Shown: positions 17,159 to 24,416 of the stretch, piece after piece | Layout: each line of letters starts with the position of its first letter | How positions within the stretch are numbered: position 1 is the first letter of the stretch | Assembly: GCA_948471095.1 (NCBI GenBank) | Contig: CAOKRG010000010.1 | Location: 1 to 64,000, forward strand | Length of the DNA: 64,000 nt | Reading direction: 5' to 3' | Source of the DNA: an uncultured Oscillospiraceae bacterium | GTDB lineage: Bacteria; Bacillota; Clostridia; Oscillospirales; Acutalibacteraceae | The notes under the pieces: generated by a model | What the model saw: only the letters and a program-made list of their open reading frames with translations | The model's database searches: none | What the model was told of the DNA's origin: nothing | Program-made: the position numbers and the translations under genes

Positions 17159-17352
17159 TGCGGTTTTGGAGAGGACGGTCCGCCTTTGGGCCGCGAGACG
17201 TTTCGCGGTTGGCCGCGTGGAGCGTGTGACTTTTTTCGGTTATATTTATTGCGGCTCAAAAGAGGCGCTCCTTTTTTGAACTGGGCGGCAAAGCCGCTTG
17301 GCTTCAAAATCGGTAAATCAAAATTTTGAAGTGTGCCTACTATATAAGACTC

Positions 17353-17381
17353 TTGACAAATATTGAGATACAGTGTATAAA
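17353..17381 (+). promoter_or_regulatory. Promoter upstream of the 159-residue membrane protein gene
   Basis: TTGACA (17353-17358), 17 bases, TATAAA (17376-17381). It leaves a leader of about 130 nt. Confidence 0.8.
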
Positions 17382-17396
17382 TAATTTGGTTGATAA

Positions 17397-17435
17397 GCCC
17401 AAGAGTGTAACGAGCGGCTTGGGAAAAAGCCCAAG
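17397..17435 (+). promoter_or_regulatory. Leader with two alternative hairpins
   Basis: GCCCAAG occurs at 17397-17403 and again at 17429-17435. CTTGGG between them (17418-17423) can pair with either copy but not both. The two mutually exclusive helices could form a small expression switch; no known riboswitch is recognised. Confidence 0.35.
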
Positions 17436-17520
17436 AATAGCGTTTGGTTTAGAGATATTCCTGTGAAAACATGTTCCGGTGAGGAGCGTTCCGGCCAACT
17501 TTCCAACGGAGGTGGAAGCC

Positions 17521-18000
17521 ATGAAAATAAAAACGCTGAAGCGCCTGAGCCTATCCCTTGGCTCCCTATGCATGGTTTTGGCGGCTAGCTTGGTTTTGGT
17601 CTGCATCCACTTGGGCCCGATTCGTTGGAGGGACGAGGACTTTGCCTGCCCCTGCCAGTGCCGCTACTGCCTGTGGACCCCTGCGGACCGTTTCCTATTC
17701 TTCCCCAAAGACAAGGTTTATAATATTTATATGACCATCAATGAAACGACCTATGAGATCCCCGACTACGCGGAGGACGAATTCATCGATGTGCTGAATT
17801 CTTTTGAACCCATCTCCGCAGAGTATTACGACCGGCTGGGCGGAAGCGGCGCGAGGATCAACATGCTGGAGTACTATCGGAATCTTGTGATCGATCCGTC
17901 CGGCATTGCTATGGGGAATACCCTTTACATTGGCGAGGAGGGCTGCCTGCAGCGCCTGTACGACATTGCGGAGAGCGGCCGGGAGGTGCCCAAGCAATAG
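17521..18000 (+). CDS. Membrane-anchored protein of unknown function
   Basis: 159 residues. A basic N-terminus and one hydrophobic helix (about 9-30) are followed by an extracytoplasmic domain with the Cys-rich stretch CPCQCRYC and many acidic residues. I recognise no family. ATG 17521 follows GGAGG at 17508-17512; an upstream in-frame start at 17479 lacks such a site. The next gene starts 14 bp downstream and codes for a protein of similar build, so the two are probably co-transcribed from the promoter at 17353. Confidence 0.75.
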   Translation: MKIKTLKRLSLSLGSLCMVLAASLVLVCIHLGPIRWRDEDFACPCQCRYCLWTPADRFLFFPKDKVYNIYMTINETTYEIPDYAEDEFIDVLNSFEPISAEYYDRLGGSGARINMLEYYRNLVIDPSGIAMGNTLYIGEEGCLQRLYDIAESGREVPKQ

Positions 18001-18014
18001 AAAGGGGGATCCTT

Positions 18015-18575
18015 ATGAAAACAGCCTCTCCCCGAAAGCGGGCCGGCCGGGTCCTTTTGGCCGCGCTGCTCCTGGTCCTTGCGGCATTGGGCGCGGCCAG
18101 CGCGGTCTTGTACCACCGGGTCTTCATTCAGCCCCAGAATACCTATTTCTCCCAGTTGAACGTGTTTTCCAAGCGGATCTTTGACCTGGACGAGACCCAT
18201 GTGACCGGCTTCTCCATCCGCCTGTACGATATAGGCTGCGGGGCGGAAAGCGCCGCCCTGGAAAGCCGGGACCCGGAAGAGATTTCCCGCCTGGTGGACG
18301 CTCTCAACGCCTACCGGTTCTTCCGCTGGAATGTGGACGATTTCCGCCCCACCCATTCCTCCTGCGACGTGACCCTGTTCTTTGACGGCACGCAGCCGGA
18401 GCCCTCGCACAGCTTTTACCTCTATTTCAGTTTAGACGAGGCGGAACCGGCCCGCTTCCAGATTGGAAACGGGTCCTATTGGTCCGGCCTGGAGCCTGTG
18501 CGGGATTTCTACAGCCTTTGGCGGGAGTACCTGGCCAGGCCCCGGGACCCGCCGGACCAGACCAGGCCCCCTTAA
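18015..18575 (+). CDS. Membrane-anchored protein of unknown function
   Basis: 186 residues: a basic start (MKTASPRKRAGR), one membrane helix (about 12-33) and an extracytoplasmic domain of about 150 residues rich in Phe, Tyr and Asp with no motif I know. AAAGGGGG precedes the ATG. It is the second gene of a two-gene unit closed by a strong terminator. Its domain plan (short cytosolic start, one helix, globular outside domain) is like that of the gene before it, but I see no clear sequence repeat between them. Confidence 0.75.
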   Translation: MKTASPRKRAGRVLLAALLLVLAALGAASAVLYHRVFIQPQNTYFSQLNVFSKRIFDLDETHVTGFSIRLYDIGCGAESAALESRDPEEISRLVDALNAYRFFRWNVDDFRPTHSSCDVTLFFDGTQPEPSHSFYLYFSLDEAEPARFQIGNGSYWSGLEPVRDFYSLWREYLARPRDPPDQTRPP

Positions 18576-18581
18576 GATCCG

Positions 18582-18608
18582 CCCCCGCGCCCAGCGGGGG
18601 CTTTTTTT
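18582..18608 (+). terminator. Terminator of the two-gene unit
   Basis: CCCCCGC pairs with GCGGGGG and is followed by CTTTTTTT. Confidence 0.92.
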
Positions 18609-18686
18609 CCTCTTCCCCCCTTTACAAGCCCTGTAAAATGCGATAAAATAAGATAGTATATTGCCTAGGATTCGGAGGGTTTTATT

Positions 18687-19727
18687 TTGAAAAAAGAAAT
18701 ATCCAACGACGCCATTGCCAGCCTGTGCCTGGAGCTCTCCATGCTCCTGCACGCCGGCGTGGGCATGGGCGACGGCCTGGCTCTCATGTCTCAGGAGGGC
18801 GGCGCGCAGCACCAGGAAATGCTCAACGATATGGCCAACCAGGTGGACCTGGGCCAGCCCCTTTCCGCGGCCATGCGGGAGGCCGGCCGCTTTCCCGCCT
18901 ACGTGGTGGGCCTGGTGGAGGTGGGCGAGCAGGCCGGCAAGGTGGAGGAGGCCCTGCGCTCCCTTTCCACCTACTATGAGGAGCGCTCCCGCATGGACCG
19001 CCGGGTCCGCAGCGCGCTGCTCTACCCCGCCGTCATGCTGGCCCTGATGCTGGTGGTCATCACCGTGCTGCTGGTGCGGGTTCTGCCCATTTTCAACGAT
19101 GTGTACGCCTCCCTGGGCGGCTCCCTGACCGGCGTGGCCGGGGGACTGCTGGCCATTGGCCGGGGCCTGGACGCCGCCATGCCGGTGCTGCTGGTTCTGC
19201 TGGCCCTGGCCGTGGTCTTCTTCATCCTGTACGCGGCGGTGGGGGGGTTCCGGGCCAAGGTCTCGGGCCTGTGGAAGAGCCGCTGGGGGGACAAGGGGAT
19301 CTCCCGCCGGCTGAACACCGCCCGGGTCGCCCAGGCGCTGGCCATGGGCATGGCCTCCGGCCTGCCGATGGAGGAGGCCGTGGACCTGGCCGGGGGCCTG
19401 ATGTCCGACGTGCCCGCCGCCCAGGCCCGCTGCCAGGACTGCCGGGGCAAGCTGGACGCGGGGGACCCCATCTCCTCCGCCATGCGGGAGAGCGGCCTGC
19501 TGCCCGCCGCCCAGTGCCGCCTGCTGGAGCTGGGCCAGCGCTCCGGCGCGGGGGACTCCGCCATGGAGAAGATCGCCCGGGACCTGGCCGAAGAGAGCGA
19601 GGCCGCCATGGAGGACCGGATCAGCCGCATTGAGCCGGCCCTGGTGCTGGTCTGCTCCCTGCTGGTGGGGCTCATTTTGCTGTCCGTGATGCTGCCGCTG
19701 ATGAACATCATGGCGGCCATTGGCTGA
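18687..19727 (+). CDS. Type II secretion/type IV pilus inner-membrane protein (GspF/PilC-like)
   Basis: 346-residue inner-membrane platform protein with two GspF repeats (about 5-125 and 205-325). Each repeat has the four-helix cytosolic part and the conserved GEQAGKVEEALRSLSTYYEER-type region (near 78-98) before a membrane helix. Three membrane helices lie at about 110-132, 155-185 and 320-343. The TTG start follows GGAGGG. The protein is shorter than typical PilC (about 400). It heads a cluster of four pilin-like genes and a PilT-like ATPase, so it would be the platform of a reduced pseudopilus. Confidence 0.88.
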   Translation: MKKEISNDAIASLCLELSMLLHAGVGMGDGLALMSQEGGAQHQEMLNDMANQVDLGQPLSAAMREAGRFPAYVVGLVEVGEQAGKVEEALRSLSTYYEERSRMDRRVRSALLYPAVMLALMLVVITVLLVRVLPIFNDVYASLGGSLTGVAGGLLAIGRGLDAAMPVLLVLLALAVVFFILYAAVGGFRAKVSGLWKSRWGDKGISRRLNTARVAQALAMGMASGLPMEEAVDLAGGLMSDVPAAQARCQDCRGKLDAGDPISSAMRESGLLPAAQCRLLELGQRSGAGDSAMEKIARDLAEESEAAMEDRISRIEPALVLVCSLLVGLILLSVMLPLMNIMAAIG

Positions 19728-19740
19728 CGGGAGGGCGGCT

Positions 19741-20058
19741 ATGAAGCATACGCCTGTGTGGAAGCGCTTATTAAAGAACCTGCTGGCCCCCCTGGCGGCG
19801 CTGGCCGTGGTGGTCTTCTTCGCCGCGGCGCTGGAAGGGCTGGACCAGGGCCAGGCGGAGAAGGGCCTGGACCAGCTGGAGGTGGCCCTGCGGCGGGGCT
19901 GCGTCTCCTGCTACGCGGCGGAAGGCGTGTACCCCCCCAGCCTGGACTACCTGCAGGAGCACTACGGGGTGCAGATCGACCGCAAGCGCTACAAAGTGTA
20001 CTATGAAGTTTTCGCGGAGAACCTGATGCCGAATATCACTGTGCTGGAAGCGCGGTAG
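19741..20058 (+). CDS. Pilin-like protein (major pseudopilin candidate)
   Basis: 105 residues. A short basic start, one hydrophobic helix (about 15-35) and a small soluble domain with the pilin-like pattern CVSCYAAEGVYPPSLDYLQEHYG, landmarks near residues 58-80. No classical prepilin peptidase site (G/FTLxE) is visible, so export and cleavage are unproven. GGGAGGG precedes the ATG at 19741. It lies 13 bp behind the GspF-like gene. The role as a pseudopilus subunit is inferred from context and helix-plus-domain shape. Confidence 0.7.
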   Translation: MKHTPVWKRLLKNLLAPLAALAVVVFFAAALEGLDQGQAEKGLDQLEVALRRGCVSCYAAEGVYPPSLDYLQEHYGVQIDRKRYKVYYEVFAENLMPNITVLEAR

Positions 20059-20084
20059 GGCGGAGCCTTGGGGGAACATAGCCT

Positions 20085-20567
20085 ATGAAGAGAAAAACGA
20101 TTACCCATAACCTGGACGGGCTGGCCGCCCTGCTGCTGTTCGCGGTGTTCGCGGCCAGCGTGCTGGCCGTGCTGCTCACCGGGGCCAAGGCCTACCGGGG
20201 CGTGACCCGCCGGGACCAGGAGGCCTATAACGCCCGCACGGCGGTGCAGTACGTGGCCCAGCGCGTGCGGCAGGCGGACAGCCTCTATGGGGTGGCCGTG
20301 GAGGAGTTTGGCGGCGTGGAAAGCCTGGTGCTGGGGCAGGGGGAGGAGTACATCACCCGGCTCTATTGCTACGAGGGCTGGCTGATGGAGCTGTACTGCC
20401 TGGCCGGGGAGGACTTCTCCCCGGAGGACGGCGAACGGGTGGTGGAGGCCCAGGAGCTGAAGCTGTCCCTGGACCAGGGCATGCTCGGGGTCCAGGTGCT
20501 CACCGCCCAGGAGGAGGCCCCGGGCAGCCGGACCTCCGAGCTCTGGCTGGCGCTGCGCAGCGGCTGA
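20085..20567 (+). CDS. Pilin-like protein, DUF4860-type
   Basis: 160 residues with one N-terminal hydrophobic helix (about 12-34) and then the pattern ARTAVQYVAQRVRQAD near 50-65, typical of minor pseudopilins of the GspJ/PilW kind. The soluble part is acidic with two Cys (LYCYEG, LYCLAG). Resembles proteins annotated DUF4860 in Clostridia (from memory, not searched). It is the third gene of the pseudopilus cluster, 26 bp behind the previous one. No clear prepilin cleavage site is seen. Confidence 0.75.
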   Translation: MKRKTITHNLDGLAALLLFAVFAASVLAVLLTGAKAYRGVTRRDQEAYNARTAVQYVAQRVRQADSLYGVAVEEFGGVESLVLGQGEEYITRLYCYEGWLMELYCLAGEDFSPEDGERVVEAQELKLSLDQGMLGVQVLTAQEEAPGSRTSELWLALRSG

Positions 20568-20598
20568 GGATCAAGCATATTGGGAAAGGAACGTGGAC

Positions 20599-21003
20599 AT
20601 GAAAAGCAAAGCGCCATTGGTCATGATGGAGCAGATGGTGATGATATTGGTGTTCGCCCTGGCGGCGGCCCTGTGCATGCGGGCCTTCGTGCTCTCCAGC
20701 AGCCTTTCGGAGGAGGCGGAGCGCCGGGATGTCGCGGTTCTGCTGTGCGAGAATACGGCGGAGGGCTGCAAAGGGATGGAGAAGCTGGAAGGCGGCGCAG
20801 GGGAGGGCCCCTACACGGCCTACTATGACGCGCAGGGCGCCCCCACCGAGACGGACCCGGTCTACCGGGTGCAGGTGGAGCGGGTGGACGTGGAGGAGGC
20901 CCTGGCCGGCACGCTGGCCAAGGCGGTGGCGCGGGCCTTTGATCAGGCCACGGGCAGGGAGCTCTACCACCTGGAGTTTGCGTGGCAGCGGGAGGTGAGC
21001 TGA
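20599..21003 (+). CDS. Pilin-like protein, minor pseudopilin candidate
   Basis: 134 residues. The N-terminal helix (MMEQMVMILVFALAAALCMR, about 9-28) contains a Glu before the hydrophobic run, the position occupied by E5 in pilins, but lacks a normal leader. A soluble domain of about 100 residues follows. ATG 20599 is chosen because AAAGGA lies eight bases upstream; the GTG two codons earlier is too close. Its stop TGA directly abuts the next ATG, so translation is tightly linked. Confidence 0.72.
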   Translation: MKSKAPLVMMEQMVMILVFALAAALCMRAFVLSSSLSEEAERRDVAVLLCENTAEGCKGMEKLEGGAGEGPYTAYYDAQGAPTETDPVYRVQVERVDVEEALAGTLAKAVARAFDQATGRELYHLEFAWQREVS

Positions 21004-21411
21004 ATGGAGAGACGGACCAAGGAACGCTTTTCCCCCCCGGCCCTGGGGGGCAGCTCTCTGCTGGTGGTTTTCGCGGTGCTGTGCCTGACGGTCTTCGCGC
21101 TGCTGAGCCTCTCCACCGTCCGGGCGGACGGCCGCTTGGGCGACGCGGCGGCGGACGCGGTGGCCGGCTACTATCAGGCGGACTCCCAGGCCCAGGAGAT
21201 CCTGGCCTGGCTGCGGGCGGGAGAGGTCCCCGAGGGCGTGGAGGCCCGGGGGAACGTGTACGCCTATTCCTGCCCGATCTCCCAGAGCCAGCGCCTGGAC
21301 GTACAGGTGAAGGTGGAGGGCGGCGGCTATCAAATCCTGCGCTGGCAGGCCGAGCCCTCGGGAAACTGGGAGCCGGACGACAGGCTGGAGGTTTGGGACA
21401 GCGAGGAGTGA
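21004..21411 (+). CDS. Pilin-like protein, minor pseudopilin candidate (GspK/PilX-like)
   Basis: 135 residues: a basic start, a membrane helix (about 17-38), then AGYYQADSQAQEILAWLRAG near 55-74, a pattern similar to the start of GspK/PilX domains. No prepilin peptidase motif. It starts on the base after the previous stop and is the last gene before a 226-bp palindromic element that separates it from the PilT-like ATPase. Function inferred from context only. Confidence 0.7.
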   Translation: MERRTKERFSPPALGGSSLLVVFAVLCLTVFALLSLSTVRADGRLGDAAADAVAGYYQADSQAQEILAWLRAGEVPEGVEARGNVYAYSCPISQSQRLDVQVKVEGGGYQILRWQAEPSGNWEPDDRLEVWDSEE

Positions 21412-21488
21412 CGGGGCTTTTTTGCCCTCTCCCCCACCGTCCAAAAAAGCGGCTGGATAATGGACCGAAGCCGGTTTTAAAGTATAGG

Positions 21489-21716
21489 TTTTGAGAGTCA
21501 TACAGAGTGGCCGCTGGCGGATTAGGGGCTCTGCCCCTAATGACTCCGCAACCTTTGAAAAGGTTGACGAAACTTTTACTTTTGCTTTGGCCAACTAAGC
21601 GTAACAGTAAAAGTTTTGTCCACTTTTTCAAAAGTGGCAGGGTGTGGGACGGAGTCCCACGGTCTTGCCGTAACCGCGACCTTTGCGGCGGAGGCCACTC
21701 CGTATGACTCTCAAAT
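21489..21716. mobile_element. MITE-like palindromic element (best-preserved copy)
   Basis: The outer 23 bases at 21490-21512 and 21693-21715 are inverted repeats of each other with one mismatch (TTTGAGAGTCATAC[A/G]GAGTGGCC). Each arm holds two hairpins: TTAGGGGC/GCCCCTAA (21522-21540) and CAACC/GGTTG on the left, CCACTTTTT/AAAAGTGG and GTGGGAC/GTCCCAC on the right. Both arms end in AAACTTTTAC toward a 30-bp centre. It codes for nothing and no transposase is nearby. A target-site duplication is not obvious. Confidence 0.85.
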
Positions 21717-21773
21717 AGTATGATATCTGTAAGTTTTTTGCCCGCATTTCACATTTGAAAGGGATTAGCACCG

Positions 21774-22832
21774 ATGGATAAAATACTCGACTACCTGCAA
21801 AAAGCCGTGGAGGACGGCGCCTCGGACCTGTTCGTGGTGGCCGGCTCCCCCGTGTGCGAGAAAAAAGACAAGCGCCTGGTGCGCATGGACGCCCAGATGC
21901 TTCTGCCGGACGATACCCGGCGGATGATCGGCGAGCTCTACGAGATCGCGAAGCGCTCCATGGACCGCTTTGAGGAGCGGGGCGATGACGACTTCTCCTG
22001 CGCGGTGCGGGGGCTGGCGCGCTTCCGCATCAACACCTACAAGCAGCGGGGCTCCATGGCCGCCGTGGTGCGGGTGGTGGCCTTCGACATCCCGGACTGG
22101 CAGAGCCTGCGCATTCCCGCCCAGGTGATGGACCTGGCGAACCTGACCAACGGCATGGTTCTGGTCACCGGCACGGCGGGCAGCGGCAAGTCCACCACCC
22201 AGGCCTGCATCATCAACCGGATCAACCAGTTCCGAGAGGCCCACATCATCACCTTGGAGGACCCCATCGAGTACCTGCACCGGAACCAGAGCAGCATCGT
22301 CAGCCAGCGGGAGGTGGCCATCGACACCCAGGACTACCTCTCCGCCCTGCGGGCCTGCCTGCGCCAGGCCCCGGACGTGATGCTGGTGGGGGAGATGCGG
22401 GACCACGAGACCATCCGCACCGCCATGACCGCCGCCGAGACCGGCCATTTGCTCATCGCCACCCTGCACACCAAGGGCACCGTGAACACCATCGACCGCA
22501 TTGTGGATTCCTTCCCCAGCGGCCAACAGGGGCAGGTGCGGGTGCAGCTCTCCATGGTGCTGCGGGCCGTGGTGTGCCAGCAGCTGCTGCCGGACGTAAA
22601 CGGCGGGCTGGCCCCGGCCTTTGAGGTGATGTATATGAACAGCGCCATCCGCAGCCTGATCCGGGACAGCAAGACCCACCAGATCGACAGCGCCATCGCC
22701 GCCGGCGGGGCTGAGGGCATGGTGACCATGGACCAGTCCGTTCTGAAGCTGGCCCAGGGCGGGGTGATCTCCAAGGAGACGGCGCTGGAGTACGCGGACA
22801 ACCCGGAACAGATGAAGCGCCGCCTGGGCTGA
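21774..22832 (+). CDS. Type IV pilus ATPase, PilT-like
   Basis: 352-residue hexameric secretion ATPase of the PilT branch. The N-terminal domain has the ASDLF motif near 16-20; Walker A GTAGSGKS lies at 133-140; the Asp box LEDPIEYLH and the Walker B region MLVGEMRD follow, then the His box HLLIATLHT. PilT normally powers pilus retraction. No PilB/GspE extension ATPase, prepilin peptidase or PilM/N/O genes are present. This ATPase may therefore serve both directions, or the others lie elsewhere. The cluster with the GspF-like gene and four pilin-like genes supports a small pseudopilus or DNA-uptake device. Confidence 0.9.
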   Translation: MDKILDYLQKAVEDGASDLFVVAGSPVCEKKDKRLVRMDAQMLLPDDTRRMIGELYEIAKRSMDRFEERGDDDFSCAVRGLARFRINTYKQRGSMAAVVRVVAFDIPDWQSLRIPAQVMDLANLTNGMVLVTGTAGSGKSTTQACIINRINQFREAHIITLEDPIEYLHRNQSSIVSQREVAIDTQDYLSALRACLRQAPDVMLVGEMRDHETIRTAMTAAETGHLLIATLHTKGTVNTIDRIVDSFPSGQQGQVRVQLSMVLRAVVCQQLLPDVNGGLAPAFEVMYMNSAIRSLIRDSKTHQIDSAIAAGGAEGMVTMDQSVLKLAQGGVISKETALEYADNPEQMKRRLG

Positions 22833-22882
22833 GTCCGGACCCCATTCGGGGGCTGGGCGCGGCCGGCGCACGTCAAGCGAAA

Positions 22883-22922
22883 AAGGAAGCCAGGCCCGGA
22901 TCTCTCCAGGCCTGGCTTCCTT
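22883..22922. terminator. Bidirectional terminator between convergent genes
   Basis: AAGGAAGCCAGGCC pairs with GGCCTGGCTTCCTT. The minus strand continues CCTTTTTCG, the plus strand CCTTCGTGC, so it is stronger for the lipoprotein gene than for the PilT-like gene. Confidence 0.8.
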
Positions 22923-22961
22923 CGTGCTATTTATTTGGAATGGTTAAAAAGGGGGGGCTGA

Positions 22962-24017
22962 TTAATAGAAATACTTGGGGTTGTAGTTCTCGCCGTCGCC
23001 GATGTACTTCATGATCTTTTCACTGCTCTTGCTGGTGGAGGCGAAGGTGGGGTCCATCCGCTGCCAGGAGCTGCCGTCAAAGTAGATGGCCGCGTCTACC
23101 CAGCCGGATTCCTCGCTCCACACATTGATCCAGGCGTGGCAAACCTGCTTGTCGCCGCTGGCCGCATAGCCCACCACCAGCTTGCAGGGTACGCCCTGGC
23201 TGCGGAGCATGCCGGTCATCAGGGCGGCATAGTCGAAGCAGATGCCCTTCTTCTTCTTGAGCACGGCGTCCAGGTCGGGCAGATAGCCAGACTTCACACT
23301 CTTGGCCAAGTCATAGTCGTAGGTGAAGTTTTTCACCACGTACTCATAGACCTTCTGGACCTTCTTCATGGCGTCGGTCTCGCTGCCGATGAGCTTCTGG
23401 GCCTGGGCGATGGTGTTCGTGGCGTCCTCATAGTCCACATACTGGTTGGGGCGCAGGAAGGGGGCAAACTCGTCTGTGAGCTGCACCGAGATTTTTGCGC
23501 TGGCCACAGTGGCATACAGCTGTTCTTTGGTGTTCTCCATGACCTTAATGGTATAATTGCCATTGCCGTCGGAGAGGGGGAAGGTGACCCATTCGCCCGC
23601 CTCGATGTTGTAGATGTACTTATCGGGGGAGTGGGGGCCGATGACCTGAACCTTCAGCTTCTTGGTGGTCTGGGCCGTGTAGCGGGCCATCACATAACCA
23701 TCCTTGGTGTTGGAATAGTCGATGGTGGCCTTGGCGTTCTTCTCTACCTTGGTGCCGGAGGCCTTGGGGACCAGGTTCTTGCTCAGGGCCGGGGCTCCGG
23801 CCAGGGCGATCATCTCGTCCTCCAGCTCCACTTCTTCCATGGTGACGGGGTCGATGAACAGGTTTTCCTCGTCCCCGACCGCAGCGGTGGCGGCGGAGGA
23901 AACCTGGCTGGACCCGGTTTCACCGGACCCGGAGGAGTTCCCCGGGGTCCCGCCGCAGCCGGCCAACAGCAGGGCGGCCAGCAGCACGGGTAGGGCGGTC
24001 TTCCACTTTTTCAACAT
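22962..24017 (-). CDS. Lipoprotein with transglutaminase-like domain
   Basis: 351 residues. The signal ends in the lipobox LLAGC, with Cys near residue 20, followed by a Ser/Gly-rich linker. The C-terminal part is a transglutaminase-like (papain-fold) domain with the triad visible: Cys in KKGICFDYAALMTGML near 250, His in CHAWINVW near 285 and Asp in MDPTF near 318. Such domains act as proteases, amidases or cell-wall cross-linking enzymes; the substrate is unknown. A middle beta domain (about 75-165) precedes it. ATG 24017 is preferred; a GTG three codons earlier is too close to the AAAGGA site. Attached to the outer face of the membrane. Confidence 0.88.
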   Translation of the reverse strand: MLKKWKTALPVLLAALLLAGCGGTPGNSSGSGETGSSQVSSAATAAVGDEENLFIDPVTMEEVELEDEMIALAGAPALSKNLVPKASGTKVEKNAKATIDYSNTKDGYVMARYTAQTTKKLKVQVIGPHSPDKYIYNIEAGEWVTFPLSDGNGNYTIKVMENTKEQLYATVASAKISVQLTDEFAPFLRPNQYVDYEDATNTIAQAQKLIGSETDAMKKVQKVYEYVVKNFTYDYDLAKSVKSGYLPDLDAVLKKKKGICFDYAALMTGMLRSQGVPCKLVVGYAASGDKQVCHAWINVWSEESGWVDAAIYFDGSSWQRMDPTFASTSKSSEKIMKYIGDGENYNPKYFY

Positions 24018-24360
24018 GATAACCACGTTCCTTTCTCTGCTTGTTTTCTCTCTTATCTTCTGGGACTATGGACATTATAGCACAGCCTCTCAGAAAAAGC
24101 AAGTACTTTTTAAAATATTTTTTTCAAAATTTTGATTTTCTGTAACCATCCAGGCCAACAAAAAACAGAACCGCTTTTGAAGGGCATTTTCATTATAGCA
24201 GGAAAGGGAATTTTTGTCAATCCCGTTTTTGCGTTTGGAGCCGGCCATAGGCGTACTCCGCTCATCCAAGCGGGAAAGAATTCCGCGCCCCAGGGCGGGC
24301 CAGCCGGACCTGCCCCCTCCCGCAGGAGGATTTTTAAAGCAATATATAATATATTAGGCA

Positions 24361-24389
24361 TTGCCTTTTCCTCCATTCCGGTATAGAAT
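24361..24389 (+). promoter_or_regulatory. Promoter of the second MATE gene
   Basis: TTGCCT (24361-24366), 17 bases, TAGAAT (24384-24389). Confidence 0.7.
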
Positions 24390-24416
24390 GGCTCCATAAA
24401 GGAAAGGAGAAGGAGA

